Assembly: GCF_004114425.1 (NCBI RefSeq)
Contig: NZ_RDQF01000004.1
Location: 62,001-126,000, forward strand
Origin: Bradyrhizobium vignae
Lineage (GTDB): Bacteria > Pseudomonadota > Alphaproteobacteria > Rhizobiales > Xanthobacteraceae
Length of the DNA stretch: 64,000 nucleotides
Reading direction: 5' to 3'
Shown: piece after piece, positions 8,337 through 16,822 of the stretch
Layout of the letters: each line of letters opens with the position of its first letter
Numbering within the stretch: the first letter of the stretch is position 1
The notes under the pieces: model-generated
What the model saw: only the letters and a program-made list of their open reading frames with translations
Database searches by the model: none
Told to the model about the DNA's origin: nothing
Made by a program: the position numbers and the translations under genes

Positions 8337-8905
8337 CTAATTCGCTGAGGCGAGCCGTATTGTTGCGCGTGTACCGGCCTCGGCTGAGGTGGACTTCGGT
8401 GCGCCAACCGGCTTCGCTGTCGTGCCAAAGGCTTGAACGGCGGAGCCGGCCTTATCGAGGTCGTTATAGAGGGTGTCCAGCGTCTTCACGGCGGTCTGGA
8501 AGCTTTCCCAGGTCAGAGCCGGGTTCGAGAGCTTGTCGTTCTCGTCGACGATCTGGTCGAGCAACTTGTCGATGCTCTGGACCGTGGCTTCAAGGGTGAA
8601 AAGATTGTCGCTGCGTCAGATACGCCTGGTAAGCATTGTCTAGATCAAATCCGTTCGCCGCGACAAAGTACGAGCCCTGATAGGTCGGTATCTTTCTCAG
8701 CGGTTGGTCCCGAATGAATATGAGTTTTTCGTTCGCGCACTCGTCCCAGGCGTTAAACGCAGCCTGTTCCTTGACGAGGAATTTGGGATACTAGCGCTTC
8801 AGATACTTCACCGCTGTTGCAAGCGGCTTGTGTGCCTTGCGTGCGGCGTCGCTGATCTGTTCAACGGCTATCAAGCCCCTGACGTCCGCCGCGAGCGTAT
8901 CCACG
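8337..8905 (-). pseudogene. Decayed gene of unknown function
   Basis: The minus strand carries one protein broken twice. Upstream it reads DTLAADVRGLIAVEQISDA to KYLKR, then an in-frame TAG at 8791-8793, then continues in the same frame with YPKFLVKEQAAFNAWDECA and GSYFVAANGFDLDNAYQAYL. Near 8607-8613 the frame shifts by one, and the message resumes as LFTLEATVQSIDKLLDQIV through LSNPALTWESFQTAVKTL to the stop at 8337. The composition is that of a normal helical protein, so the breaks look like recent decay. The upstream end is blurred and the family is not recognised. Confidence 0.6.
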
Positions 8906-9114
8906 TAAGCACAGCGACGCGACGCCGCGGCAGCAGTTCCTGCTCGACACCCGGGAAAGGATCGACGAGCAGCCTCCCGCCAGCTTCTCCATCTGCTTTG
9001 GGGATGGCATTCGCCAGCTTGCGGGTCGCTCATTCGTCACGGTCAGGCCAGATTGACAAAAGAACATATAGAGAACATTATTGAGTGGTCAGGTCAAGCA
9101 GTTGGAGTTAGGCC

Positions 9115-9363
9115 GTGGCGGAAGTCACCTATTTTGTCGCGCTGCCGTTCGTCGCCGCCGATGACGGCATTGCCGCTGGGGAGCCCACGGAATGCTTCAA
9201 TCCAAACGCCGCTGTAATGCGCGCTGAGGCGTTGTCTCGTAAACAAGGCCACGTCGGCGCAGTGGCCTTTAGCCGCACCGGTGACCCTGCCACCGGCGAT
9301 TTCAGCGATGCCAAGGTGATCAGGAAATTCGGCCACGTCCCCGATGATTTGAGTGCGCTATGA
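9115..9363 (+). CDS. Small conserved-type hypothetical protein (82 aa)
   Basis: It starts at GTG 9115 a few bases after GGAGTTAGG. The product begins MAEVTYFVALPFVAADDG and includes a recognisable middle (AFSRTGDPATGDFSDAKVI). From memory it resembles short hypothetical proteins common in Bradyrhizobium genomes, of unknown function. The internal composition (Val, Ala, Asp, Gly, with aromatic residues) is that of a folded soluble protein. It is translationally coupled to the next small gene, with ATG 9360 overlapping the TGA that ends here, which supports both as real. No catalytic motif is visible. Confidence 0.65.
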   Translation: MAEVTYFVALPFVAADDGIAAGEPTECFNPNAAVMRAEALSRKQGHVGAVAFSRTGDPATGDFSDAKVIRKFGHVPDDLSAL

Positions 9364-9590
9364 CCCTTCAATTCATCTGCGCTGAGATTGAAAAGCTGCA
9401 CCTGCAAATTCCTAGGCAACAGAACGACGTCTCCGCGCTTCAACGTTCCGGCATTGGTGCTGCGTCGGCGGAACTGTTGCTGGCGCAGATGCAAGCTTCT
9501 GTGGATGCGCTGTGCATAAAGCGAGACAATTTGGTTAGCGAACGGCGCATCGTGCCACTCTGCACGAACAACAGCAATTTGATTCACTGA
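9360..9590 (+). CDS. Small helical hypothetical protein (76 aa)
   Basis: It is coupled to the preceding gene through an ATGA overlap. The 76-residue product is mostly helical and heptad-like (FICAEIEKLHLQIPRQQNDV, then LLLAQMQASVDALCIKRDNLV), which suggests a short coiled coil and possible dimer or partner protein of its neighbour. No family is recognised. The coupling and the coherent amphipathic pattern are the reasons to accept it. Confidence 0.6.
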   Translation: MTLQFICAEIEKLHLQIPRQQNDVSALQRSGIGAASAELLLAQMQASVDALCIKRDNLVSERRIVPLCTNNSNLIH

Positions 9591-9617
9591 AGTAACAATT
9601 GATCGAGGGGAGCCGTC

Positions 9618-10838
9618 GTGGCGAACGAGGAAACCGGGTTCGGTACCATCAAATGCCCGGGGTGTGGCGAAGCGATTCCGATCAGCGAAGCCATTCATCA
9701 TCAAATCGCCGAACGAACACGCCAGGAGTTTAAGGCCGAAACGTTAGAAGCAAAACGGCTGCTCGCCGCGAGAGAACGTGAACTGGATGAAAAGGTCGCC
9801 GCTTTCGATCAGACGATTTCCGACCGGCTCGCTGCGGAACGAGCCAGTCTATCGAAAGAGATCGAAGCACAATTGAGGTCCGGACTTTCGACTGAGATTG
9901 CAGACCTTAAGAGGCAAGCAGATGAACGGAGTGAGCGGCTGGCGAAAGCACAAGCTGTCGAACTTGAACTCCGAACCGAGAAGCGAAACCTAGAGGAGCG
10001 GGAAAAGGCCCGCGATCTCGAAATGGCAAGAAAGCTTGATGAAGAACGGATTTGGCTTCAGCAAGAAATTTCCACGCGGCTCGCAGAGGAACATGCGCGG
10101 CAGGTGGCTGAGAAAGATAAGCGCCTTTCAGATGCAATGAAGGCCAACGATGAGCTTCGGCGCAAGTTGCAGCAAGGTTCGCAACAGCTTCAGGGAGAGG
10201 TACTCGAACTAGCTCTGGAGGACTTGATCTCCCAAACGTTCCCATCGGATCTGGTTCAGCCGGTACCAAAGGGCATCAACGGTGCGGACATAATACAGCG
10301 TGTTCAGAATCCGAACGGCGACCTTGCTGGCTCTATCATTTGGGAATCAAAACGGACGAAAGCCTGGAGTGACGGCTGGATACAAAAGATCAAGGACGAC
10401 CAGCGGCAGGCCAAAGCCGACATAGCTATACTGGTAAGCGACCCGCTTCCAAAGGACTGTAGTCACTTCAAACAAATAAGTGGAATTTGGGTAACCCATC
10501 CAAGGTGCGCGATTCACTTAGCGAGTGCACTGCGGCTGCTTCTAATCGAGGTCGCTTCGGCGAAGCGCGCCGCAGTGGGAAAAAACCAAAAGATGGAGAT
10601 CCTTTACGCCTACCTGTCGGGCATTGAATTTCGCCAAAGAGTTGAGGCCATCGTCGAAGCGTTCGTCAGCATGCAAGAGGATTTGCAAGAAGAGCGCCGA
10701 TCAACCGAGCGCCGCTGGGCCAAACGCGAAAAGACAATTCAAAGGGTTATTTCCAATACGTCTGGCATGTATGGTGATCTTCAAGGATTGGTCGGGTCGT
10801 CACTAGCAACCATCCCAGCCCTCACTTCCGGCGATTAA
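9618..10838 (+). CDS. DUF2130 family protein
   Basis: The product has 406 residues, starting at GTG 9618 behind GAGGGGAG. It begins with a zinc-ribbon half (IKCPGCGEAIPISEAI), followed by a long charged coiled coil at about 30-195 (many Glu/Lys/Arg heptads). A globular domain comes next with TFPSDLVQPVPKGINGADI, IIWESKRTKAWSDGWI and ILVSDPLPKD. The tail has YLSGIEFRQRVEAIVEAFVS. This is the DUF2130 architecture. The WESKRT block resembles the core of restriction-like nuclease folds, so a DNA-linked role is plausible but unproven. It lies just upstream of the BREX locus and may be a defence accessory. Confidence 0.85.
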   Translation: MANEETGFGTIKCPGCGEAIPISEAIHHQIAERTRQEFKAETLEAKRLLAARERELDEKVAAFDQTISDRLAAERASLSKEIEAQLRSGLSTEIADLKRQADERSERLAKAQAVELELRTEKRNLEEREKARDLEMARKLDEERIWLQQEISTRLAEEHARQVAEKDKRLSDAMKANDELRRKLQQGSQQLQGEVLELALEDLISQTFPSDLVQPVPKGINGADIIQRVQNPNGDLAGSIIWESKRTKAWSDGWIQKIKDDQRQAKADIAILVSDPLPKDCSHFKQISGIWVTHPRCAIHLASALRLLLIEVASAKRAAVGKNQKMEILYAYLSGIEFRQRVEAIVEAFVSMQEDLQEERRSTERRWAKREKTIQRVISNTSGMYGDLQGLVGSSLATIPALTSGD

Positions 10839-11044
10839 CAGCCCATCGTGCAAGCTCAGGTGTGCCAAGCGAACGCGCCCTCGGCAAATTGGGCGATCCT
10901 CAACCCGTGCGGCCAAGACGGCTGCTGCATGGCAGATTGGCCCCGGAGCAAAGAGCTTCAAGTTTTCTCCAATTATCTCCGGGTTTCTCTCTTTTTCGCT
11001 CATTTTCTCTAGGAATCGGCCAGACCGACCCGTATAGTTCCCGA

Positions 11045-11239
11045 ATGGCCGACGAAATCCTAACAATCCGTGAGGTTGCCGAGCTTCTCAAGATCAACGA
11101 GAAGACTGCATACAAGCTGGCCTCGGCAGGCAAGATTCCCGGATTCAAAGTCGGCGGGTCGTGGCGTTTTGAGCGCCAGGAAATTGCAAGATGGATCAAA
11201 CAGAAGGTTGAGGAGCAGCAAGGGGGCAACGGCGAGTGA
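11045..11239 (+). CDS. Excisionase-like HTH protein at the head of the BREX-3 operon
   Basis: The product has 64 residues from ATG 11045; the upstream part of the open frame is out of character and lacks a ribosome site. ILTIREVAELLKINEKTAYK and GKIPGFKVGGSWRFERQEI make a classic MerR/excisionase-type winged helix for DNA binding. It is the first gene of a tightly packed operon, overlapping the next start (GTGA at 11236), which continues into brxF. It probably regulates the BREX operon, as small DNA-binding genes often precede such loci. The 206 bases upstream should hold the promoter, but no convincing box is seen. Confidence 0.82.
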   Translation: MADEILTIREVAELLKINEKTAYKLASAGKIPGFKVGGSWRFERQEIARWIKQKVEEQQGGNGE

Positions 11240-11466
11240 TAACCGAGTACGACGTCAAGCTACTTGCTCATGAGCTGGGCAGACGGCATTCAGTCGCATG
11301 TGCCGAGAAGCTGGCTGGCGCTCTGACGGATGCACAGGTTGACCTCAATCCCCATCGGAGCGGTCGGCGCTGGATGTTCAGGCAAGGAGAAGTTGACGGC
11401 TGGGTGCGTTCGGGCGGTGCAGCAGACAAATCTGACTCTCCGACTTCTAAACGGGATGGAGAGTGA
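11236..11466 (+). CDS. Small second DNA-binding-like protein of the BREX-3 operon
   Basis: It starts at GTG 11236 within the stop of the HTH gene and ends in an overlap with brxF at 11463. The 76-residue product runs VKLLAHELGRRHSVACAEKL, then VDLNPHRSGRRWMFRQGEVDGWV. The end of this resembles the wing of excisionase-type HTH domains (x-x-WRF-x-x-x-x-ldrWl), so it may be a diverged HTH. Its position between a regulator and brxF, with overlaps at both ends, shows it is part of the operon. No named family is assigned. Confidence 0.68.
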   Translation: MITEYDVKLLAHELGRRHSVACAEKLAGALTDAQVDLNPHRSGRRWMFRQGEVDGWVRSGGAADKSDSPTSKRDGE

Positions 11467-11972
11467 GTATGCCGACATCAATCCAGAACAGAATAAAGCA
11501 GTCGCTCGGACAAGCGGAAAACCTATATCATCGATTGGTCCTACTGGTCGGAAAGAGTGGATCCGGCAAAACCGCTGCTCTGCGCATAGTTGCAGGCGAA
11601 CTCGGCACTGACGTTATCAACGTCAATTTGGCGCTTTCCGCCAAGCTGATCGAGTTGACGGAGCGCCAACGGACCCTGCACCTTTCGACCCTATTCGGCG
11701 GCGTTATCGAAGAGGCTGGGACAGTCGCGTTGCTCGACAACATTGAAATCTTGTTCGACCACGGCTTGCACCAAGATCCGCTCCGTCTCCTTCAAAGTGT
11801 GTCCAGAAATCGCTGCGTCGTTGCAAGCTGGAATGGTGCTGTCACCGGCAGCAAGCTGACCTACGCCGAAAGCGGACACCCGGAATATCGAAGCTACGAC
11901 GCTGCGGATGCATTGATCGTGAACATGAATGAATCGTCCGGGCTTGATGCCCAAGAAAGGCAGCGGGCATGA
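11463..11972 (+). CDS. brxF: BREX-3 P-loop protein BrxF
   Basis: This is a 169-residue P-loop ATPase of the size and layout of BrxF, the hallmark first gene of BREX type 3 phage-defence loci. Walker A is [13 protein letters not shown] near residue 30, an acidic strand [11 protein letters not shown] is in the Walker B position, and [10 protein letters not shown] lies in the sensor region. Translation may begin at GTG 11463 or ATG 11469 two codons on. The end overlaps brxC by four bases. Nothing in its frame is broken, but its partner gene brxC is split, so the complex probably cannot form. Confidence 0.87.
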   Translation: MSMPTSIQNRIKQSLGQAENLYHRLVLLVGKSGSGKTAALRIVAGELGTDVINVNLALSAKLIELTERQRTLHLSTLFGGVIEEAGTVALLDNIEILFDHGLHQDPLRLLQSVSRNRCVVASWNGAVTGSKLTYAESGHPEYRSYDAADALIVNMNESSGLDAQERQRA

Positions 11973-12937
11973 AATACGGCGATCTTATTCATTTCGACCC
12001 CATCGAATCTGTTGTTCAACTGCGCGACGCGAACAAGCACGACGCAGCCCGCCAGCTTGTGAACACCTACGTCATCTCAGATGAGATGGCGGATCGACTG
12101 GTCCATCTCGTCATTCCACAGTTGCAGTTCGACGAGCCTGCCGACAACAAGGGACTTTTGGTCGTTGGTAACTACGGCACCGGCAAATCGCACCTGATGT
12201 CGGTCGTGTCGAGCCTCGCTGCGGATGCAAGCCTGAACGATGCCTTGCACAGGGATGACGTGCGGCAGGCCGCAGGCCGCATCGCCGGGCGCTTCAAGGT
12301 GATCCGAACTGAAATCGGTGCAACCACGATGTCTCTGCGCGACATCCTGATCGCCGAACTGGAGGAGAACTTCGACAAGCTTGGCGTGGATTACGTCTTT
12401 CCGGAGTCGGATACGATTTCTAGCCACAAGCGCGCCTTCGAGGACATGATGGCGAAGTTCGGTCAGGTGTACCCCGACCATGGACTCCTGCTCGTCGTGG
12501 ACGAACTGCTTGATTATCTGCGCACACGCAAAGACCAGGAACTAATCCTCGACCTGAATTTCCTGCGCGAAATCGGTGAAAGCGCCAAGGACTTGCGCTT
12601 CCGTTTCATCGCTGGTGTTCAGGAAGCAATTTTCGACAGTCATCGTTTCAACTTCGTGGCCGACAGCATACGGCGCGTGAAGGACCGCTTCGAGCAAGTG
12701 CTCATCGCCCGCAACGACGTCAAGTTCGTCGTGGCCGAGCGCCTGCTCAAGAAGACGGCCGAACAGCAGGCGCGTATCCGCGAGCATCTTGTTCCCTTCG
12801 CCAAATTCTACGGCAACCTCAATGAAAGGATGGATGAGTTCGTCCGGCTGTTCCCGGTCCATCCCGACTACATCGACACCTTCGAACGGGTGACCGTCGC
12901 CACGACTCCCACAAGTAATTCAGTTCGGAATAATTGA
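11969..12937 (+). pseudogene. brxC: brxC, N-terminal fragment (BREX-3 ATPase), broken by inversion
   Basis: The head of BrxC (DUF6079 family) includes [13 protein letters not shown], Walker [14 protein letters not shown] near residue 70, Walker [13 protein letters not shown], and the block [19 protein letters not shown]. Homology ends there at about 12901. The last ten residues to the TGA at 12937 are read from inverted DNA. Full-length BREX-3 BrxC is about 1200 residues (from memory), so roughly three quarters is missing here. A C-terminal piece lies on the minus strand at 14559-15685. The gene starts at ATG 11969 overlapping brxF. Without the rest it should not work. Confidence 0.88.
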
Positions 12938-14553
12938 TGTTTGCTCCAAAAGGAGGGTCAAAGAAAAAATAATCCAGGGAGCTGTCAGGGATCAGAACGG
13001 ACTCAGACGAGGATGTAAATACAACTTGTCTAGTGGCTGGAATCTCTCTTGCTCAAATACGAAGAGACGTCCTTTATCCTGTATCCAACCATCGCGATAA
13101 GACAATATTCTATTTGATTTGATGGGACGTAAAGCGTTCCAGCAAGAACTCCTGCTGTCTTTGACAAATTAGTGTTGAGACGGCTCACCGCAATCTTATG
13201 CATTTTGCTTGCCCGCGGGAGTTGATCCCCCACAAGGCAGAGCAACTGACTCTCTATATGCGATGTCGTTAAGATGTGTCGCAGTGTTGCAAGAACGCGC
13301 AAATTTCGCTTCGTGTAAAAATGGTGGACGTGCGTAATGCCGATAGGGTCATTTCGACGCGTTTCCCGGCCATCAATCATGCGAGAGGACGGATACCAAT
13401 ATGGAATCGGTTCGTTCTCTATCTTCGAAATCAAAGCAATGTCTTTGCTGTCCGGCTTTTTTTCAAAGCGGCCCGAGAGCCCGGGGACGGAGTAGTTTAT
13501 CTGAACCGGAGTTTGCTTGGCCTGCTTAACGGTTTCGCCAACAGCAATGTCGTACTTATTGATCCAAGCGCGCTCAAGATTCCTCTTCGTCAGTTTGGCA
13601 TTGCAGTGCGGGCAGGGAAAGCTATCTCGAACGATACCGTTCTTCTCATCAACTGCTTCTTCCCAGAAGACGAGCTCGCGAACACATTCGTTGCATACGA
13701 AAACGTCTGACCAAACCGTGTAATTAATTGTGCCAATACGGCCATCGGAATGCTCCGTCTCATACATCCATCCGCATTGCTTCTCGAGCTCGCTTAGAAC
13801 ACGATGGGCTTCGCGTTCGAAAGCAGTCGTGTTTACGGGCGTATTGTAGTTATATGAGATGAAGGTAGCCGCAGGAGATAAATCGTTCAGTATCGCTCGG
13901 CGTATACCGAGCTTGGAAAAAGCCCTCCAAACTTTCTTGCCCGCGTCATCCGTCTCCTCGCGGAGAATGACGCCGTCTGATCGCACCTGGTAACCAAGCG
14001 ACAAAACAGCATCGCGGTCGCCGCACATTTGCGCCGCAACGCCGGTCATGCCGGTGCCACAAAACGCATCAAATATAATATCCCCCGGCTGGGTATAATG
14101 GAGGATGTAGCGCATAACCGCCTTATGCGGCACCTTGGTATGATACGAGTGCGCGTTATAGATCGGATCGTTCTTCCCCTCACTTACGTCCGCGGCGAAT
14201 GGCTCGCGGTGGTAATGCCAGCCTTCGGACTGGGCCGGCTTTGCCGCCTCCCACTCCTTGATAAAATCCGCAAGCCAGGGGTTTGGGCATGCTGTGTAAT
14301 ACGGTGGGTCGGAAAGCGCGAGGATGTCCTCGTCCGAACCCATTGGGAAGCCTTCCATCTTCCGAAATCCGGGGTCCTTCAGTTTTTCCCGGAGTTTCTC
14401 GGTGAACCAGGCCCGCCGATCACCGTCATTCGCAAATGTCATACCGAGACAAGCGACCCGCCCATGAGCGACAGTTAGCTCCTCGTCAAAGAGACGCCCC
14501 GACCCAGGCTTTCCGGGGACCAATTTCGATTGGAACAACGAATTCTGCGTCAT
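12905..14553 (-). pseudogene. pglX: pglX(I), N-terminal two thirds of the BREX-3 adenine methylase, inverted and frameshifted
   Basis: From ATG 14553 (ribosome site TAGGGGAC) the frame shows DILALSDPPYYTACPNPWL, the SAM-binding motif FDAFCGTGMTGVAA, and a zinc-finger pair CNEC/CPHC. It ends in GTLYVPSNQIEYCLIAMVGY, with a TAG at 13030. Just downstream another frame continues the same family with [20 protein letters not shown] and YSELNYLW, the catalytic DPPF block, ending at the inversion joint near 12905. The frame change falls in an AG repeat near 13043-13048. The methylase would mark host DNA at the BREX site; this copy lacks its tail, which is on the plus strand at 15686. Confidence 0.85.
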
Positions 14554-14558
14554 GTCCC

Positions 14559-15685
14559 CTACCCGTTCTCCTGATTCTCATTGTTTTCGTGCGCGCCAGA
14601 CTCCAGCACGATGCGCGCCTTCTGGCGGTCCTTGCCTTTGAGCAGCTTGTCAATCCAGCTTTCGAAGCGGCCTCGAAGCTCATCGACCGTGGCGGCGCCA
14701 TGATCCCCCACCAGCGTTTGGTCGAGATCGTGCAAGCTGGCCGCCACCCGCACCAGACCGGAGAATGCCTCGCGCAGCGCCTGGACGAAGTCGGAATCCA
14801 GCGGGTCCGGCAAGCTTCTGCTGGCCACGAAATCCGCGACCGCCTGGGCGTCCTTTGGAGCGAGAAGGTCGAGATTGTGCCTGGTGATCGGGTCTTCGAG
14901 ATTGGCGAGCAGCGCGGATGTCCAGCTCGTCACGACATCATCGAGCGTCTTGTCCAACTGGGCCAGCATGACGCCACCCGCGACCACGCTTTCTGTCTGC
15001 GGCCGGAAACCGCAGTGCGGGCAGATCGGTGAGGCGTCGAGATCGCGCTCGGTCAATGCGAAGCAGCTCTTCAAGCCGGCAAGGCGGTTCTGGAAGTCGG
15101 TCAGTTGCTGCCGCGGCATCAGCTCGATACCGGCAAGGCGCTGAAGCGTCTGCAATCGAGGATCGGTGAGAAGCGTGCTCTTTCGTTTGTCGTCGTTCAC
15201 GCCGAGGCGTGCGCGCGTGTGCAGATCCATGTAGAGCGTGATGAACTCACGCTTGAAGGGACGAAGCGTACCGGAGAGGCGCTCGAACTCCTCGGGCAGT
15301 CTCGGCAGATCGGCGCCGCGAATGGCGCTTTCGAATTCCTGCCGTGCGGCGCGCACGCGCTTCACCCACTCATGCTCGGCGGGCAGCACCGTTTCGGCAA
15401 GGCTCAGCCAATGAGCTGTAGCGCCCTGGCGCGCGACGAAATCCCGGACCGCTTCCATCAGTCCAAGGGTACGGACCGCCTCGGCGTGGACGCTGATCTC
15501 GCTCGCGGCATAGCGGAGGTTCTTCAGCTTGCCCGGCGAGGAATAGGCTTGGCACGATTCCAGAAACGCCTTGGCGTCGGCCAGCTTCTCCGCGCGGACG
15601 GCCAGATCGCCGACATTGCGAAGATCGATGCCCCAGAAGGAAACGCCCTCCCGGAGCATCTGCTGCGCCTCGACAATGCGCCGGA
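14559..15685 (-). pseudogene. brxC: brxC, C-terminal fragment, inverted
   Basis: The minus strand from about 15685 reads RRIVEAQQMLREGVSFWG, then AYSSPGKLKNLRY, ETVLPAEHEWVKRVRAAR, LMPRQQLTDFQNRLAGLKSC and the zinc motif ICPHCGFRP, ending at TAG 14559. These are the last third of BREX-3 BrxC. An ATG at 15659 exists but is internal. The stop lies five bases before the pglX start at 14553, preserving the normal brxC-pglX junction. About 500 residues between this piece and the plus-strand head are absent from the window. Confidence 0.85.
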
Positions 15686-16822
15686 CGTGTGGCCCGGTGT
15701 TTTGAAGAAGCTTACCGACTGCTCAAGCCTGGCCGCTGGCTTACGGTCGAATTTTCGAATACGAGCGCCGCAGTATGGAACAGCATCCAAGTTGCCTTGG
15801 CTGAAGCCGGATTCATCGTGGCCAACGTATCTGCTCTTGACAAGAAACAGGGTAGTTTCAAAGCAGTCACAACGCCAACCGCGGTCAAGCAGGATCTTGT
15901 AATTTCTGCTTATAAGCCGAACGGAGGGTTTGAACAGCGATTCCTCAAGGAGGCCCAGACCGAGGAAGGTGTTTGGGACTTTGTCCGTACTCACCTGAAA
16001 TATCTGCCGCACACGAAAATACACGGCAAAGAGCTGAGATTTATCCCTGAACGGGATGCCCGCATCCTCTTTGATGCAGTGGTGTCTTACTACATCCGGC
16101 AAGATTATCCTGTCCCAGTCTCCAGCCAGGAGTTCCAGGCTGGACTGGCGCAGCGATTTGTCGAGCGGGATGGCATGTTTTTCTTGCCGGAACAGGCCGT
16201 CGAATATGACCGTGCGAAGATGCAATACGGGAATTCTGGCGAGCATCTAGACACCAGCGTTGTCGATGATGAGCAATCGGCCATCATATGGCTACGCGCA
16301 CGCCTAAGAAAGGCGCCGCAGGTCTACAGCGACATTCAACCCGCATTCATGCCGATGCTCAGCCATCTTAAGCCGAATGAACGCGAGCTGCTGAGCCTTG
16401 AACTCTTACTGAATCAAAATTTTCTTTGCTATGACGGTAATGGGCCGGTCCCAGAGCAAATCCATGCCTACCTGTCGTCCAATTGGAAGGATCTGCGCAA
16501 TTTGTCCAAGGAGGACGCCAGCTTGTGCGCCAAGGCACGAGACCGCTGGTATCTGCCCGATCCAAGCAAAGCTGGCGATCTTGAGAAGCTAAGAGAAAGA
16601 GCCCTGCTCAAGGAGTTCGAAGCCTACAAGGAGGAAAAAAAGAAGCTCAAGGTCTTCCGCCTAGAAGCCGTCCGCGCCGGCTTCAAGAAGGCATGGGCTG
16701 ACCGCGACTACGCTACCATCGTGGTGGTGGCGGACAAGATCCCCTCCAGCGTCCTCGAAGAGGATCCGAAACTGCTCATGTGGTACGACACGGCGAAGAC
16801 GCGCATCGGGGGTGATGCATGA
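15686..16822 (+). pseudogene. pglX: pglX(I), C-terminal part of the BREX-3 methylase
   Basis: The plus-strand frame begins within a methylase domain: CFEEAYRLLKPGRWLTVEFS, then AGFIVANVSALDKKQGSFK and VKQDLVISAYKPN, which normally follow the DPPF block by a few dozen residues. The rest (FVRTHLKYLPHTKIHGKELR and onward) is the family's C-terminal domain. No ribosome site precedes the GTG at 15689, so this is a severed 3' part whose head is on the minus strand at 12905-14553. Its stop overlaps the start of the next gene (16819), so the downstream operon keeps its coupling but may have lost its upstream promoter. Confidence 0.84.

Larger units (their letters stand above)
12902..15686. other. Inverted block inside the BREX-3 locus
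   Basis: Between these points coding is on the minus strand and consists of the brxC tail followed by the pglX head, in the normal order if the block is flipped. To the left, plus-strand brxC ends in mid-domain. To the right, plus-strand pglX resumes in mid-domain. A short inverted repeat, CCACA at 12909-12913 and TGTGG at 15688-15692, sits at the two joints. Flipping back leaves about 500 residues of BrxC and a few tens of residues of PglX missing, so deletion accompanied inversion. Confidence 0.85.

Noticed and set aside
12902..15686. The inverted BREX block as a reversible phase-variation switch
   Set aside because: Flipping it back leaves about 500 BrxC residues and part of PglX missing and does not restore frames, the shared repeat is only five bases, and no dedicated invertase flanks it.
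14436..15902. Plus-strand frames of 198 and 265 codons within the inverted block
   Set aside because: They mirror the brxC tail on the minus strand, which carries conserved motifs and a CPHC zinc site.
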